From Tannerella sp031551825 (GTDB taxonomy: Bacteria; Bacteroidota; Bacteroidia; Bacteroidales; Tannerellaceae): a stretch of 64,000 bases of DNA. The notes below the pieces were generated by a model, which ran no database searches, had not been told where the DNA came from, and saw only the letters and a list, made by a program, of their open reading frames with translations. Each line of letters opens with the position of its first letter. Positions within the stretch are counted from its first letter, which is position 1. Positions 44,351-54,068 of the stretch are shown piece after piece. The position numbers and the translations under genes were made by a program. Where the stretch lies: contig JAVBNB010000052.1 of assembly GCA_031551825.1 (NCBI GenBank), forward strand, positions 65,969 through 129,968, written 5' to 3'.

Positions 44351-45400
44351 ATGCATAAAAAAATTACTGCAAGTCGTTCCGTACTGTTAATATATACAGG
44401 CGGCACCATAGGAATGATAGAAAACCCGGAAACAGGGACGCTTGAAAGTTTTAATTTTGATCATCTACTCAACTATGTACCCGAACTGAAGCGTTTCAAC
44501 TACAACATTGAAATATATCAGTTTAGCCCGCCGATCGATTCTTCCGACATGGAGCCTTCGGATTGGGCAAAATTGGTTGAAATAATAAACGACAATTATG
44601 AACATTTCGACGGATTTGTCATTCTTCACGGCACAGATACAATGTCATACACCGCATCCGCATTAAGTTTCATGTTGGAAAACCTTGGAAAACCCGTTAT
44701 ATTAACAGGCTCACAACTACCTATAGGGATGTTGCGAACCGATGGAAAGGAGAACCTTATAACAGCGATAGAAATAGCGGCAGCGGTCAATCCGGACGGA
44801 ACACCGATCGTCTCCGAGGTATGTATACTCTTTGAAAACAACCTGATGCGTGGAAACCGCACCACGAAAGTAAACGCGGAGAACTTCAACGCATTCCGCT
44901 CGTACAACTTTCCCATATTGGCGCATGCAGGTGTACATATAAAGTATGAAACCCTCCTTCTACGCAAACCGGATCTGTCACGACCAATGAAGCCCCACTA
45001 TCTTCTTGACGCAAACGTTTTGATATTTACGCTCTTCCCGGGAATACGGGAAGAGGCGGTATCGGCGATATTCAATGCTCCGGGCCTACGGGCCGTGGTT
45101 ATGAAAACCTTCGGCTCCGGCAATGCGCCGCAAAAAGAATGGTTGATCCGATTATTAAAAGAAGCTGCTGAGAAAAATATCATTGTTATAAACATCACGC
45201 AATGTCTCATTGGCGCCGTGGAAATGGAACGTTACAAAACCGGACATCAATTATTATCCGCCGGGGTAATCAGTGGTTACGACAGCACACCGGAATCTGC
45301 TATTACAAAACTCATGTTCCTGCTGGCACATGGTCTACCTGTTGATGAAATTCGAAAACGGATGAATTCCAATATTGCCGGTGAAATAACCAAAGAATAA
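44351..45400 (+). CDS. Type I asparaginase
   Basis: A 349-residue cytoplasmic L-asparaginase (ansA-like). The first catalytic Thr is in LIYTGGTIGM (about 15-24); DSSDMEPSDW binds substrate, VILHGTDTMSYTASALSFM has the second Thr-Asp, and RTDGKENLITAIEIA supplies the Lys of the catalytic triad. Length fits type I. I start at the ATG at 44351 with AAAGG upstream; an earlier TTG in the frame is part of a promoter-like TTGCATAT stretch. The SDR gene follows at 31 bp. Confidence 0.92.
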   Translation: MHKKITASRSVLLIYTGGTIGMIENPETGTLESFNFDHLLNYVPELKRFNYNIEIYQFSPPIDSSDMEPSDWAKLVEIINDNYEHFDGFVILHGTDTMSYTASALSFMLENLGKPVILTGSQLPIGMLRTDGKENLITAIEIAAAVNPDGTPIVSEVCILFENNLMRGNRTTKVNAENFNAFRSYNFPILAHAGVHIKYETLLLRKPDLSRPMKPHYLLDANVLIFTLFPGIREEAVSAIFNAPGLRAVVMKTFGSGNAPQKEWLIRLLKEAAEKNIIVINITQCLIGAVEMERYKTGHQLLSAGVISGYDSTPESAITKLMFLLAHGLPVDEIRKRMNSNIAGEITKE

Positions 45401-45431
45401 AATCAGCGAATCAACAAATATCATTCAAATC

Positions 45432-46142
45432 ATGAAAGTCGCATTAGTAACAGGGGGATCGCGTGGAATAGGCAGGGCTATCGCGTTGGAATTGGCAAAA
45501 AACGGATATGAAGTAGCTATAACAGGACGTGATACGGAACAACTCAAAAAGGTGATGGCTGAGATAGAATCTGCCGGACAAAAAGGCTTAGCCATAACAG
45601 CGGATCTCACACACGATCATGCGCCGGAAGCTATTATAAAAGAAGTAACAAGGCATTTTCAGCAATTGGATGTATTGGTTAATTGCGCAGGCATTACCAT
45701 GTCAGGTAGCTTTACCGACACTGACATTGACGACTGGGAACGGATTTTTAATGTAAATGCGCGAGCTCCGTTTTTCCTCTGTAAGGAGGCATTGCCTTTT
45801 CTGAAAAAATCAGAAAAAGCCTTTATCATCAACATTGCTTCCGTAGTAGGATTTAAAGGATACATTCACCAATCGGTTTACACTTCTTCCAAGCATGCGC
45901 TTAGCGGGTTTACAAAAGTATTGGCAAAAGAATTACAACCATTGGGCATACGTGTGCATCTGATATCGCCCGGAGGGGTTGCGACGGAAATGGTCACCAA
46001 AGTCCGTCCGGACATCAATCCGGAAGAATTAATACAACCGGAAGAAATAGCGGAAATCGTACGCTATATTATAAACAGCACCGGCAATGGTATCATAGAC
46101 CATTTCTATATACGACGCTTTAGCGGACTACCATTTGACTGA
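45432..46142 (+). CDS. Short-chain dehydrogenase (FabG-like SDR)
   Basis: A 236-residue classical SDR: NAD(P) motif TGGSRGIGRAIA (8-19), structural NVNARAPFFL, catalytic Ser in INIASVVG, Tyr and Lys in YTSSKHALSG. It has a PGGVATEM-type segment near the C-terminus. Specificity is unknown; FabG, 3-ketoacyl or sugar reductases are all possible, and it lies apart from fatty-acid genes. It follows the asparaginase gene on the same strand. Confidence 0.88.
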   Translation: MKVALVTGGSRGIGRAIALELAKNGYEVAITGRDTEQLKKVMAEIESAGQKGLAITADLTHDHAPEAIIKEVTRHFQQLDVLVNCAGITMSGSFTDTDIDDWERIFNVNARAPFFLCKEALPFLKKSEKAFIINIASVVGFKGYIHQSVYTSSKHALSGFTKVLAKELQPLGIRVHLISPGGVATEMVTKVRPDINPEELIQPEEIAEIVRYIINSTGNGIIDHFYIRRFSGLPFD

Positions 46143-46211
46143 TCATAAAAAGAATCTGCTCCACATCACGATTCAAATAGCCTAATTCGAGGATTTCATA
46201 TTTTTTTAACT

Positions 46212-46219
46212 TACTTTTG
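46212..46219 (+). promoter_or_regulatory. -7 promoter element for apt
   Basis: TACTTTTG matches TAnnTTTG, 32 bp upstream of the apt ATG. The -33 region is weak. Confidence 0.45.
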
Positions 46220-46251
46220 CCGAATCATACAAAATTACAAGACACAAAACT

Positions 46252-46797
46252 ATGCAATTGACAAAGCAAGATATCGACAATCTTCGGAAATACATAAGAA
46301 ATGTTCCGGATTTTCCTGTCAAAGGAATCCAGTTCAAAGATGTATCGACCTTATTTAAAAACCCGCAAGCCTTACGTGAAGTAGCAGAAATACTCACCGA
46401 TCATTATAAAAATTACGGTATTACAAAAGTTGTGGGAATAGAATCCAGAGGATTTATTATGGGCAGCATCCTGGCTCAAAACCTCAACGCCGGATTCGTA
46501 CCGATCAGAAAACCAGGCAAATTACCGGCCAAAACGATTGAAGAAGTATATCAGAAAGAATACGGATTCGACAGCATACAAATTCACGAAGACGCATTAG
46601 AAAAGAACGACATTGTTTTAATCCATGACGATTTGCTTGCAACCGGAGGAACCAGTTTAGCCGCGTACAATTTAGTCAGTAAAATAGGAGTAAAAGACAT
46701 ATTTTTTAACTACATCATTGAATTGGAAGAATTGAACGGCAGAGGTAAATTACCGGAAAAGACCGAAATAATGACTCTGTTAAAATTCAACATATAG
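46252..46797 (+). CDS. apt: Adenine phosphoribosyltransferase
   Basis: A 181-residue adenine salvage enzyme making AMP. RNVPDFPVKGIQFKDVSTLF starts it, VGIESRGFIMGSILAQNL follows, and the PRPP signature is VLIHDDLLATGGTSLAAYNL (about 124-143). It is the second purine-salvage gene here, beside hpt at 17.8 kb. The MFS exporter starts 12 bp downstream, so the two probably share a transcript. Confidence 0.96.
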   Translation: MQLTKQDIDNLRKYIRNVPDFPVKGIQFKDVSTLFKNPQALREVAEILTDHYKNYGITKVVGIESRGFIMGSILAQNLNAGFVPIRKPGKLPAKTIEEVYQKEYGFDSIQIHEDALEKNDIVLIHDDLLATGGTSLAAYNLVSKIGVKDIFFNYIIELEELNGRGKLPEKTEIMTLLKFNI

Positions 46798-46809
46798 AAT
46801 AAAAACACC

Positions 46810-48186
46810 ATGCCCGCAGATACGTCATCAAAATCATATCAGAACCGGATATTATTTATTGCATGTCTTGCGTCATCGCTCGTACCATTCATGGGTTCAT
46901 CCGTAAATCTCGCATTGCCGCAAATTTCACGTGAATTCAATATGAATGGCATCGAACAGAGTTGGATCCTCACCGCCTACCTGTTGTCTGCAGCAATACT
47001 CCAGGTTCCATTCGGCAGACTTGCCGATATCTGGGGTAAACGTAATATTTTCATCGGCGGTTTATGCTTATTTGCCATTACGACTTTCTGCTGCGGCTTC
47101 GCGTCCAACGGTACATACCTGATCACTTTAAGGGCCATGCAAGGTATCGGAAGCGCCATGGTCTTCAGTACGAATATCGCAATTATCTCATCCGTATTTC
47201 CGCCCAAAGAGCGTGGAATGGCTATGGGAATAAACGCCGCAACCGTCTATGTATCAATAGCAGCAGGCCCTTCTTTAGGGGGTGTTATTACCCATAATTT
47301 AGGATGGGAATACATCTTTTTCATTACGGCAGGCATTTCAGTAATCGCGCTGATAAGCGCATTCATTGTAATGAAAGAACAGTGGGTTGAATCCAAAGGG
47401 GAGCCTTTTGATATAAAAGGATCCATCATCTACGGACTGGCAATCACAGCGCTTATATACGGACTTACCATACTTCCCCGGGTTACCGGCTTCGTCCTTA
47501 TCGGCGTGTCGGTATCACTACTCTTTCTTTTTGCCAAACACGAAAGCAAAGAAAAACATCCGGTATTTAACATCGCTTTATTCTTAAATAACAAGACTTT
47601 CCGTATGTCTTCGGTAGCCGCTCTTATCAACTATGCCGCAACTTTTCCGATCAGTTTCTTAATCAGCCTGTATCTGCAGGAAGTAAAAACATTAGACGCG
47701 CAGAGCGCCGGATTGGTGCTGATTGTACAGCCGGTTATACAATCCGCATTATCCCCCTTCGCCGGAAAACTCTCTGATAAGATCGCCCCTCGCTATATCG
47801 CCTCGTTTGGCATGGCGCTTATTGCGACTTCTTTACTTGTCATTGCCCTCTTTATCACACCCGATAGTTCGCTAATCATGATAATGATCATACTAAGTTT
47901 ATTAGGAATAGGATTTGCCGCATTTTCTTCACCCAATACAAACGCCATTATGAGTTCCGTCGATAAGAAAAACTATAGCATGGCATCGGCAACGACAGGA
48001 ACGGTAAGACTTGTAGGACAATCGCTCAGCATGGGAATAACGACCATGGTCATATCCATCGTCATCGGAAACCAAGCGATCACCCCCGAAGTAAGTACAG
48101 AGCTGATGAAAACAATACATATCACCTTCATTATCTTTGCCGTGTTATGCGCGTTCGGGGTCTATGCATCCATTACCCGGAATTAA
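46810..48186 (+). CDS. MFS transporter, drug:H+ antiporter (EmrB/QacA-like)
   Basis: A 458-residue major facilitator with about 14 hydrophobic helices. Motif A near LADIWGKRN (between helices 2 and 3), the GIGSAMVFSTNIAIISSVFP stretch of motif C type, and AATVYVSIAAGPSLGGVITH are visible. DHA2-type exporters pump drugs or metabolites against protons; nothing in the sequence picks a cargo. It follows apt with a 12-bp gap. Confidence 0.9.
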   Translation: MPADTSSKSYQNRILFIACLASSLVPFMGSSVNLALPQISREFNMNGIEQSWILTAYLLSAAILQVPFGRLADIWGKRNIFIGGLCLFAITTFCCGFASNGTYLITLRAMQGIGSAMVFSTNIAIISSVFPPKERGMAMGINAATVYVSIAAGPSLGGVITHNLGWEYIFFITAGISVIALISAFIVMKEQWVESKGEPFDIKGSIIYGLAITALIYGLTILPRVTGFVLIGVSVSLLFLFAKHESKEKHPVFNIALFLNNKTFRMSSVAALINYAATFPISFLISLYLQEVKTLDAQSAGLVLIVQPVIQSALSPFAGKLSDKIAPRYIASFGMALIATSLLVIALFITPDSSLIMIMIILSLLGIGFAAFSSPNTNAIMSSVDKKNYSMASATTGTVRLVGQSLSMGITTMVISIVIGNQAITPEVSTELMKTIHITFIIFAVLCAFGVYASITRN

Positions 48187-48282
48187 AAATGGAAAGTTTA
48201 ATCCTATATAATAGTTAATACGCATAAAATGCTTATAATTGCACTAGTATTAGAATAAAAACAACCTCTCAATATTTAAAAA

Positions 48283-49683
48283 ATGAATAAAATAAAACAA
48301 ATCGCGAGAGCATTCGTCTTTCTTTTCTTAACCTCTTCCACTTATGCTCAAATGCCTGAAAATGTCTGGGATAACAGCAAAAAAATTGAAGAGCAGATCA
48401 AAAGAACTTCATTCCCTGAGCAAACCTATAACATTATAGATTTCGGAGCTGAAGAAGGAGGCGATACATTGTCTCATGAAGCGATTAATCAGGCAATCAA
48501 AACATGCAGTGAGAATGGAGGAGGCTCTGTCATTATCCCCAAAGGAGTATTCTTAACCGGTCCGATCGTAATGAAAAGTAACGTCAATCTACATCTGGAA
48601 GAAGGCTCTGAACTAAAGTTTTCTACAGATAAAAGCCTATATACCGATGTAGTCCTTACACGTTGGGAAGGTGTTGATTGTTACAACCTTCACCCGTTAA
48701 TATATGCATACGACGAATCGAATATAGCAATTACAGGAAAGGGCGTCATAGATGGTCAAGGCAGCAATGAAAACTGGTGGTATATGTGTGGAAATCCACG
48801 CTTCGGATGGGAAAAAGGAATGGAAGCCGCCAGTCTGGGAGGAAGAAGGCAGTTACTGCAATACTCGGAATTATTCGCACCCCTTGCCGAAAGAGTGATG
48901 GGGCTAAACAGCGGACTTCGCCCACAACTCATCAATTTATATAGTTGCCACACAATACTGATTCAAGACGTAACCTTAAAAAATTCCCCATTTTGGGTTA
49001 TTCATCCATTGTTATGCGAAAGCATGATTGTAAGCGGAGTAAAGGTAGAAAGTCATGGACCCAATAGCGATGGTTGCGACCCTGAGTCATGCAAAAACGT
49101 TTTAATCGAAAAATGTTTTTTTGACACAGGAGACGACTGTATCGCAATTAAGAGCGGACGAAACGCAGATGGTCGCAGATGGAATACCCCAAGCGAAAAT
49201 ATCATCGTACGTAACTGCAAAATGGTTGATGGCCATGGAGGTGTAGTAATAGGTAGTGAAATTTCAGGCGGATTCAAAAACTTGTTTGTCGAAAACTGTG
49301 AAATGGACAGCCCCAATTTAGACAGAGTGATTCGCATAAAAACCAATAATTGCCGCGGCGGCGTGATCGAAAATGTATATGTACGCAACATTACTGTCGG
49401 AGAATGCCGGGAAGCAGTTCTTAAAATCAACCTGTTATATGACAGTAGGGAAGTCTGCGACAGAAGCTTTCCTCCTACAGTTCGCAATGTTTACTTAGAT
49501 AAGATAACAAGTAAAAAAAGTGAATACGGTATTTTAATTACAGGATTCAGCAACAGTTTCAATATCGAAAACATACAGGTAAGCAACAGCCGCTTTGATA
49601 ATGTGGAGAAAAGCAATGAGATAACAGGAGCTAAGGATGTAAAATTAAACAACTTATACATCAACGACGAAATCGTGAAATAA
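48283..49683 (+). CDS. Glycoside hydrolase family 28 (polygalacturonase-like)
   Basis: A 466-residue secreted GH28 enzyme. Signal peptide to about residue 23 (SSTYAQ). The right-handed beta-helix carries the family signature: N261-S-D263 in GPNSDGCDP, D284-D285 in TGDDCIAIKSG, H318 in GHGGVVIGSE and RIKTN near 345. All catalytic Asps are present. GH28 enzymes cut polygalacturonan or related uronic-acid and rhamnose linkages. The GH29 fucosidase is 17 bp downstream on the same strand, so a fucosylated pectin or host glycan is a candidate substrate. No SusC/SusD pair is seen nearby. Confidence 0.95.
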   Translation: MNKIKQIARAFVFLFLTSSTYAQMPENVWDNSKKIEEQIKRTSFPEQTYNIIDFGAEEGGDTLSHEAINQAIKTCSENGGGSVIIPKGVFLTGPIVMKSNVNLHLEEGSELKFSTDKSLYTDVVLTRWEGVDCYNLHPLIYAYDESNIAITGKGVIDGQGSNENWWYMCGNPRFGWEKGMEAASLGGRRQLLQYSELFAPLAERVMGLNSGLRPQLINLYSCHTILIQDVTLKNSPFWVIHPLLCESMIVSGVKVESHGPNSDGCDPESCKNVLIEKCFFDTGDDCIAIKSGRNADGRRWNTPSENIIVRNCKMVDGHGGVVIGSEISGGFKNLFVENCEMDSPNLDRVIRIKTNNCRGGVIENVYVRNITVGECREAVLKINLLYDSREVCDRSFPPTVRNVYLDKITSKKSEYGILITGFSNSFNIENIQVSNSRFDNVEKSNEITGAKDVKLNNLYINDEIVK

Positions 49684-49700
49684 ATACAAAGATTCATGCA

Positions 49701-51242
49701 ATGAAACACTTCCCTTTTTATCTTATAATTCTCTTTTGTTTATTTTTTCTGCAAGCCTGCAAAGATAAAACAAATGAAAAATTTGTTACTTCCTATATCT
49801 ATCCGGAAGGAATATCTCTGGAAGAAAAAGCTCGTCTGGCCGGACATGTAGTTCCATCAGCCAGGCAATTAGATTGGCAAAAAATGGAATTCACCTGTTT
49901 TATCTGTTATGGCATAAATACTTTTACAAATAAAGAGTGGGGAACCGGGAAAGAAGATCCCGGGTTATTTAACCCGGATTCACTTGATGCCCGTCAATGG
50001 GCGCGTGTTGCCAGTGAAGCCGGCATGAAAATGATATTGATAACTTGCAAACATCATGATGGATTCTGCCTATGGCCCTCCGCTTACACAGATTTTTCAG
50101 TAGCCTCTTCTCCCTGGAAAGAGGGAAAAGGTGATTTGGTAAAGGACGTAGCAGAAGCTTGTAAGGAGTACGGATTAAAGTTTGCAGTTTATTTATCCCC
50201 ATGGGATATGAATCATCCTGATTACGGAACAGATCGCTACAATGATTTTTTCGTAAGCCAACTGACCGAACTATTAACACAATACGGTCAAGTTGATGAA
50301 GTTTGGTTTGATGGCGCCTGCGGAGAAGGTCCCAATGGAAAAAAACAGGTTTATGACTTCAATCGTTACTATAATATAATCAGACAATTACAACCTCAGG
50401 CCGTTATTGCAGTAATGGGACCAGACGTCAGATGGGTAGGAACGGAAAGTGGATATGGAAGAGATACGGAGTGGAGTGTTATTCCTGCATCCGAAAAGAA
50501 TCTTGACGATATCGCATCCTCTTCCCAACAAAAAGCCGGCAGTGGCACATTTCTCCCGGAGGGGGATAATATGGCGCCGGATTTAGGCAGCAGGGAATTA
50601 CTGACTGATGCAAAAGGTATTATCTGGTACCCGTCAGAGGTAGATGTTTCTATTCGTCCGGGCTGGTACTATCATTCCGAGCAGGACACTCTGGTTAAAT
50701 CCCCTCAAAAACTGATTGATATATATTACAGTTCAATTGGCAGGAACTCTTTATTATTATTGAATCTTCCTCCTGATAAAAGAGGACTTATACATGAAAA
50801 TGATATCCGGAGCTTACAAGAAATGCAACGGATCCTACATACAACTTTTGCTTCGAATCTCATAAATAAAGCTGTAAAAACGTCTTTTCGTCATAAAGAA
50901 AAACTAACAGACGGGATGTTAGAAACTTATTGGCAAGGAAATACCGGAACAAATAACCTAGAATTTAGTTTTTCTGAAAAAATCGCATTTGACCGGTTAT
51001 TATTACAGGAGAATATCACAGAAGGCCAACGTATTGAAGAGTTTATACTGGAATGCTGGCTTGATGGGCAGTGGAAACAAATTGTCCGGGGAACAACCGT
51101 GGGATATAAAAGAATCATGCGCTTTAAATCCGTAAAAACCGATAGAGTTCGTTTACGTATTCCACGATATCGTGATATCCCTCAAATTGCGGAAATCGGA
51201 TTATACAAATCATCTCCAGAAGAAGAGGCCATCTCACAATGA
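49701..51242 (+). CDS. GH29 alpha-L-fucosidase, lipoprotein
   Basis: A 513-residue lipoprotein (lipobox LQAC, Cys20). The GH29 barrel has LITCKHHDGFCLWPSAYTDF and VKDVAEACKEYGLKFAVYLS, with the nucleophile Asp204 in VWFDGACGEG. The acid/base is not obvious from motifs. A C-terminal discoidin/CBM32-like beta domain (about 375-505) probably binds sugar. Cuts alpha-fucose from glycans. The last codons and stop lie inside a terminator hairpin. Confidence 0.94.
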   Translation: MKHFPFYLIILFCLFFLQACKDKTNEKFVTSYIYPEGISLEEKARLAGHVVPSARQLDWQKMEFTCFICYGINTFTNKEWGTGKEDPGLFNPDSLDARQWARVASEAGMKMILITCKHHDGFCLWPSAYTDFSVASSPWKEGKGDLVKDVAEACKEYGLKFAVYLSPWDMNHPDYGTDRYNDFFVSQLTELLTQYGQVDEVWFDGACGEGPNGKKQVYDFNRYYNIIRQLQPQAVIAVMGPDVRWVGTESGYGRDTEWSVIPASEKNLDDIASSSQQKAGSGTFLPEGDNMAPDLGSRELLTDAKGIIWYPSEVDVSIRPGWYYHSEQDTLVKSPQKLIDIYYSSIGRNSLLLLNLPPDKRGLIHENDIRSLQEMQRILHTTFASNLINKAVKTSFRHKEKLTDGMLETYWQGNTGTNNLEFSFSEKIAFDRLLLQENITEGQRIEEFILECWLDGQWKQIVRGTTVGYKRIMRFKSVKTDRVRLRIPRYRDIPQIAEIGLYKSSPEEEAISQ

Positions 51243-51265
51243 ATGTGAGACAGCCTCTTTAAATT
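51224..51265 (+). terminator. Terminator overlapping the fucosidase stop codon
   Basis: Arms AGAGGC (51224-51229) plus TCTCACA (51232-51238) pair with TGTGAGA (51244-51250) and GCCTCT (51253-51258), then TTTAAATTTATTT. The TGA stop (51240-51242) lies in the loop, so part of the stem is coding. Confidence 0.75.
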
Positions 51266-51837
51266 TATTTTCCAAAGCCAAACAAACCTCCTATCTCTCC
51301 TAGAATATCCGGAGCACCATCGCCATCTTTATCTGCAAGCGCGGCAGAAATCATATCATCTAATCCTCCTCCGCCATTACCCAGAAGCGAGGACAACATT
51401 CCCCCAATTCCGCTATTATTTACATTCGCACTTTGTTTTTGTCCTCCCAGAATAGAAAGCAGCATCGGCGCAACAGACGACAGGATATTACCAACCTGTG
51501 AAGACGACAATCCGGTTTTCTGTGCCAAACCGGTCTGTACCTCTGAACTCTTACTTCCCAGAATATGTCCGAGGATCTTGGTACCGTCACTAACATCCAA
51601 ATTTCTCAGGAATGAACCAATATTACTCATATCATCACCTGCATGGTCATCCAATGCTTTAGCTAATGAGCCTGCACCCTCTTCAGTGGCAGCATTTTGC
51701 TCCATTCCTTTCATTAAAATAGGGATTGCTTTTGTTAACAGATCAGATACCTGTCCGGATTGTGCCCCACTACTCTGACTCAAGGCCGCAACACCACTTG
51801 AATCAGTTATTACTGATAATAACTTTGTTACATCCAT
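51265..51837 (-). CDS. DUF937-family protein
   Basis: A 190-residue protein from the ATG at 51837 (MDVTKLLSVITDSSG); an upstream frame to 51882 is less likely. The family pattern is clear: repeated helical stretches with LSQSSGAQSGQVSDLLTKAI, ILGHILGSKSSEVQTGLAQK and the Gly/Asn-rich SVAPMLLSILGGQKQ. It ends with DDMISAALADKDGDGAPDIL, an EF-hand-like tail. Such proteins (YidB-like) are widespread and poorly studied. Convergent with the fucosidase. Confidence 0.85.
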   Translation of the reverse strand: MDVTKLLSVITDSSGVAALSQSSGAQSGQVSDLLTKAIPILMKGMEQNAATEEGAGSLAKALDDHAGDDMSNIGSFLRNLDVSDGTKILGHILGSKSSEVQTGLAQKTGLSSSQVGNILSSVAPMLLSILGGQKQSANVNNSGIGGMLSSLLGNGGGGLDDMISAALADKDGDGAPDILGEIGGLFGFGK

Positions 51838-51948
51838 ACTTTTACTTTTAAATTGTTTATAATAAGCTGAAATTTCATACAAAACCAGGCCGGATTTCTT
51901 GCATATACACGTTTAATTTAATTACAACAAATGTATGAAACAAATAAT

Positions 51949-52344
51949 CTAAAAACAAGAAAACACCATGCAAATATCATTCTCCAATCTTTTTAATGAT
52001 AAATGATAATCCGGGAGCGCCCATTGACATTCCACATAATCATATTTGCATATTGAATTCAGATAATTTATATAATCACCCAAACAAGCTTGATTGTCAA
52101 AAAACAAAAACACGTAATTACACTTTAAATTTTCATCAAAAACACAGGATAAAGTGGCTTTTTCCTTATCGAATCTAATCTCAACAACATCTTCTTTAAC
52201 ACCCTTTTCAATATAATCCATAACACATATCGGAAATTCTAAAAAATTTGCCTTTAATTCTTTTTTTGTGAGTCGTAAAGTTGAACCGGCATAATCCATA
52301 AGATCGCGAATAACATCCTGATATATATAATCTTGCTTAACCAT
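51949..52344 (-). CDS. Hypothetical protein
   Basis: A 131-residue protein from the ATG at 52344 (MVKQDYIYQDVIRDLMDYAG); a longer frame to 52401 is possible. Mixed alpha/beta, with Cys-rich C-terminal half (KYDYVECQWALPDYHLSLKR) and no signal peptide or helix. I do not recognise the family. It lies alone between DUF937 and NDH-2, with 369 bp of intergenic DNA upstream. Confidence 0.6.
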   Translation of the reverse strand: MVKQDYIYQDVIRDLMDYAGSTLRLTKKELKANFLEFPICVMDYIEKGVKEDVVEIRFDKEKATLSCVFDENLKCNYVFLFFDNQACLGDYINYLNSICKYDYVECQWALPDYHLSLKRLENDICMVFSCF

Positions 52345-52713
52345 AGTTGTCCGTATTATCCCTGTCGCCCTGAAACAGAATTTATTCAATAGAAATAGCA
52401 CAGGGCAATAGCCTACCCAAGTCGTCGGTACCGGTAAATATCACTACTCATAAATGATCCGGCATTTATACACAAACCTGTTCTGCATGTACGGACTGAC
52501 AGCGCAGAATAGTGTATGTATTAAGCAGATATCAAATCTTTATTTTCGCAGCTAAAATGCTCCGGCATTCCGATAACAAAAATACACTAACACTACTTCT
52601 TTAATTTATATCAATAACAAATTACAAAATCACTTCAAACGAATAACCCTATCATAAGCGCCTCATCTACAACATTTTTTTAATCAACACTTTTGAGACA
52701 CCAATAAATATGT
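52345..52713. other. Intergenic region upstream of the hypothetical gene
   Basis: About 370 bp with no credible gene. TCCGGCATT occurs twice in direct orientation (52458-52466 and 52561-52569). An inverted repeat TTCTGC...GCAGAA lies between (near 52483-52510). No consensus promoter stands out, so a small RNA is possible but unsupported. Confidence 0.35.
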
Positions 52714-54036
52714 TCAATTACAGTTATTCGTGGTTTTCGAGTCCTTCTTATAGATGGAACTCAGTTTTGGAAATATAAGTAATCTCAGAGAAACATCATA
52801 CGTAATATAATTCCACGCCCAATCCATAAAAACAGAGAATTTATTCCTCATCCCTATGATCGATAAAATATGAATCAACAGCCATAACCACCAGGCAAGT
52901 TGTCCGCTGAATCTGAATTTACCCAGATCCGCTACTGCCGAATTCCGGCCGATAGTAGCTAAAGAGCCCTTGTTTTTATAATTAAATCTTTTCCACTCAA
53001 CAGGCGCCTTTATCTCTCTATTCAGATTTGCCGCCAGATTTGCCGCCATCTGCAACGCCGGTTGAGCAACCTGCGGATGCCCTTTCGGATATGTATCGGT
53101 AATCATCAAAGCTGTATCTCCGACACAATAAATATTGTCATAACCTTTCACCCGATTATACTCATCCACTAACAAACGTCCTTTCAGATAAGACTCCTCC
53201 TGCAATCCTCCGATAGAATTAGGCTTAACGCCTGCAACCCAGAACACATTCTGAGAATGCAATTCTTCTCCATTATCCATCTTTACTACATCATCTTCAT
53301 AAGACAAAACCATCGCTTTTCGGATAATGACACCTCGTTTTTCTAACGCTGTCGTTGTTGCCGCGGAAGCCGATTCGGACATTGCGCTCAACAAACGCGG
53401 AGAAGAATCTATTAAATAAATATTCATCTTTCCGGCATCTAAATCCGGATAATCTTTAGGAAGAATTACTTTCTTCATTTCGGCCAATGCGCCGGAAAGT
53501 TCCACGCCGGTAGCTCCCCCTCCCACAATGACAAAAGTCAGCATCCTTTCCAATTCATCGTCCTGATCTGTATTGGTAGCCTGCTCAAAACTCAGTAATA
53601 TCCTGTTACGCATCAAAAGAGATTCAGATACACTCTTCAATGCGTACGTAGAACATTTAAGTTCATCATTTCCAAAATAGTTTGTATCACATCCCGTAGC
53701 AATAACTAAATAATCATAACAAATTTCACCAATGGTTGTATCAACATGCCGCTCCAAAGGATTAACGCTTAGCGCTTCACAAGTCCGGAAATGAAAATCC
53801 GGCTGTTTCTGAAACGATTTACGATGAGGATAAGATATGGAACTGGGTTCCAAGCCAGCCGTAGCAACCTGGTACATCAAAGGTTGAAACTGATAATAAT
53901 TTACTTTATCAATCAGTACCACCTGATATTTTTTCTTATTTATTTTCTTTGCAAAATCATGTCCTGCAAACCCTCCTCCGACAATGACAATCCTTTTCAG
54001 ATCTTTTTTGTCCGGAATATTGGCAATTTTCTTCAT
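52714..54036 (-). CDS. ndh: Type II NADH dehydrogenase (NDH-2)
   Basis: A 440-residue FAD enzyme that passes electrons from NADH to quinone without pumping protons. The FAD-binding motif is IVIVGGGFAGHDFAKKI (17-33), the NADH-binding one is FVIVGGGATGVELSGALAEM (about 170-189), and IYCVGDTA marks the second FAD contact. The C-terminal region has a hydrophobic stretch (FRFSGQLAWWLWLLIHILSI) that would hold it at the membrane. It is downstream of the UPF0158 gene (32 bp) and probably shares its promoter. Confidence 0.92.
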   Translation of the reverse strand: MKKIANIPDKKDLKRIVIVGGGFAGHDFAKKINKKKYQVVLIDKVNYYQFQPLMYQVATAGLEPSSISYPHRKSFQKQPDFHFRTCEALSVNPLERHVDTTIGEICYDYLVIATGCDTNYFGNDELKCSTYALKSVSESLLMRNRILLSFEQATNTDQDDELERMLTFVIVGGGATGVELSGALAEMKKVILPKDYPDLDAGKMNIYLIDSSPRLLSAMSESASAATTTALEKRGVIIRKAMVLSYEDDVVKMDNGEELHSQNVFWVAGVKPNSIGGLQEESYLKGRLLVDEYNRVKGYDNIYCVGDTALMITDTYPKGHPQVAQPALQMAANLAANLNREIKAPVEWKRFNYKNKGSLATIGRNSAVADLGKFRFSGQLAWWLWLLIHILSIIGMRNKFSVFMDWAWNYITYDVSLRLLIFPKLSSIYKKDSKTTNNCN

Positions 54037-54068
54037 AGTTAAAAAAAACCGGTTTCCGGAAAATTCGT

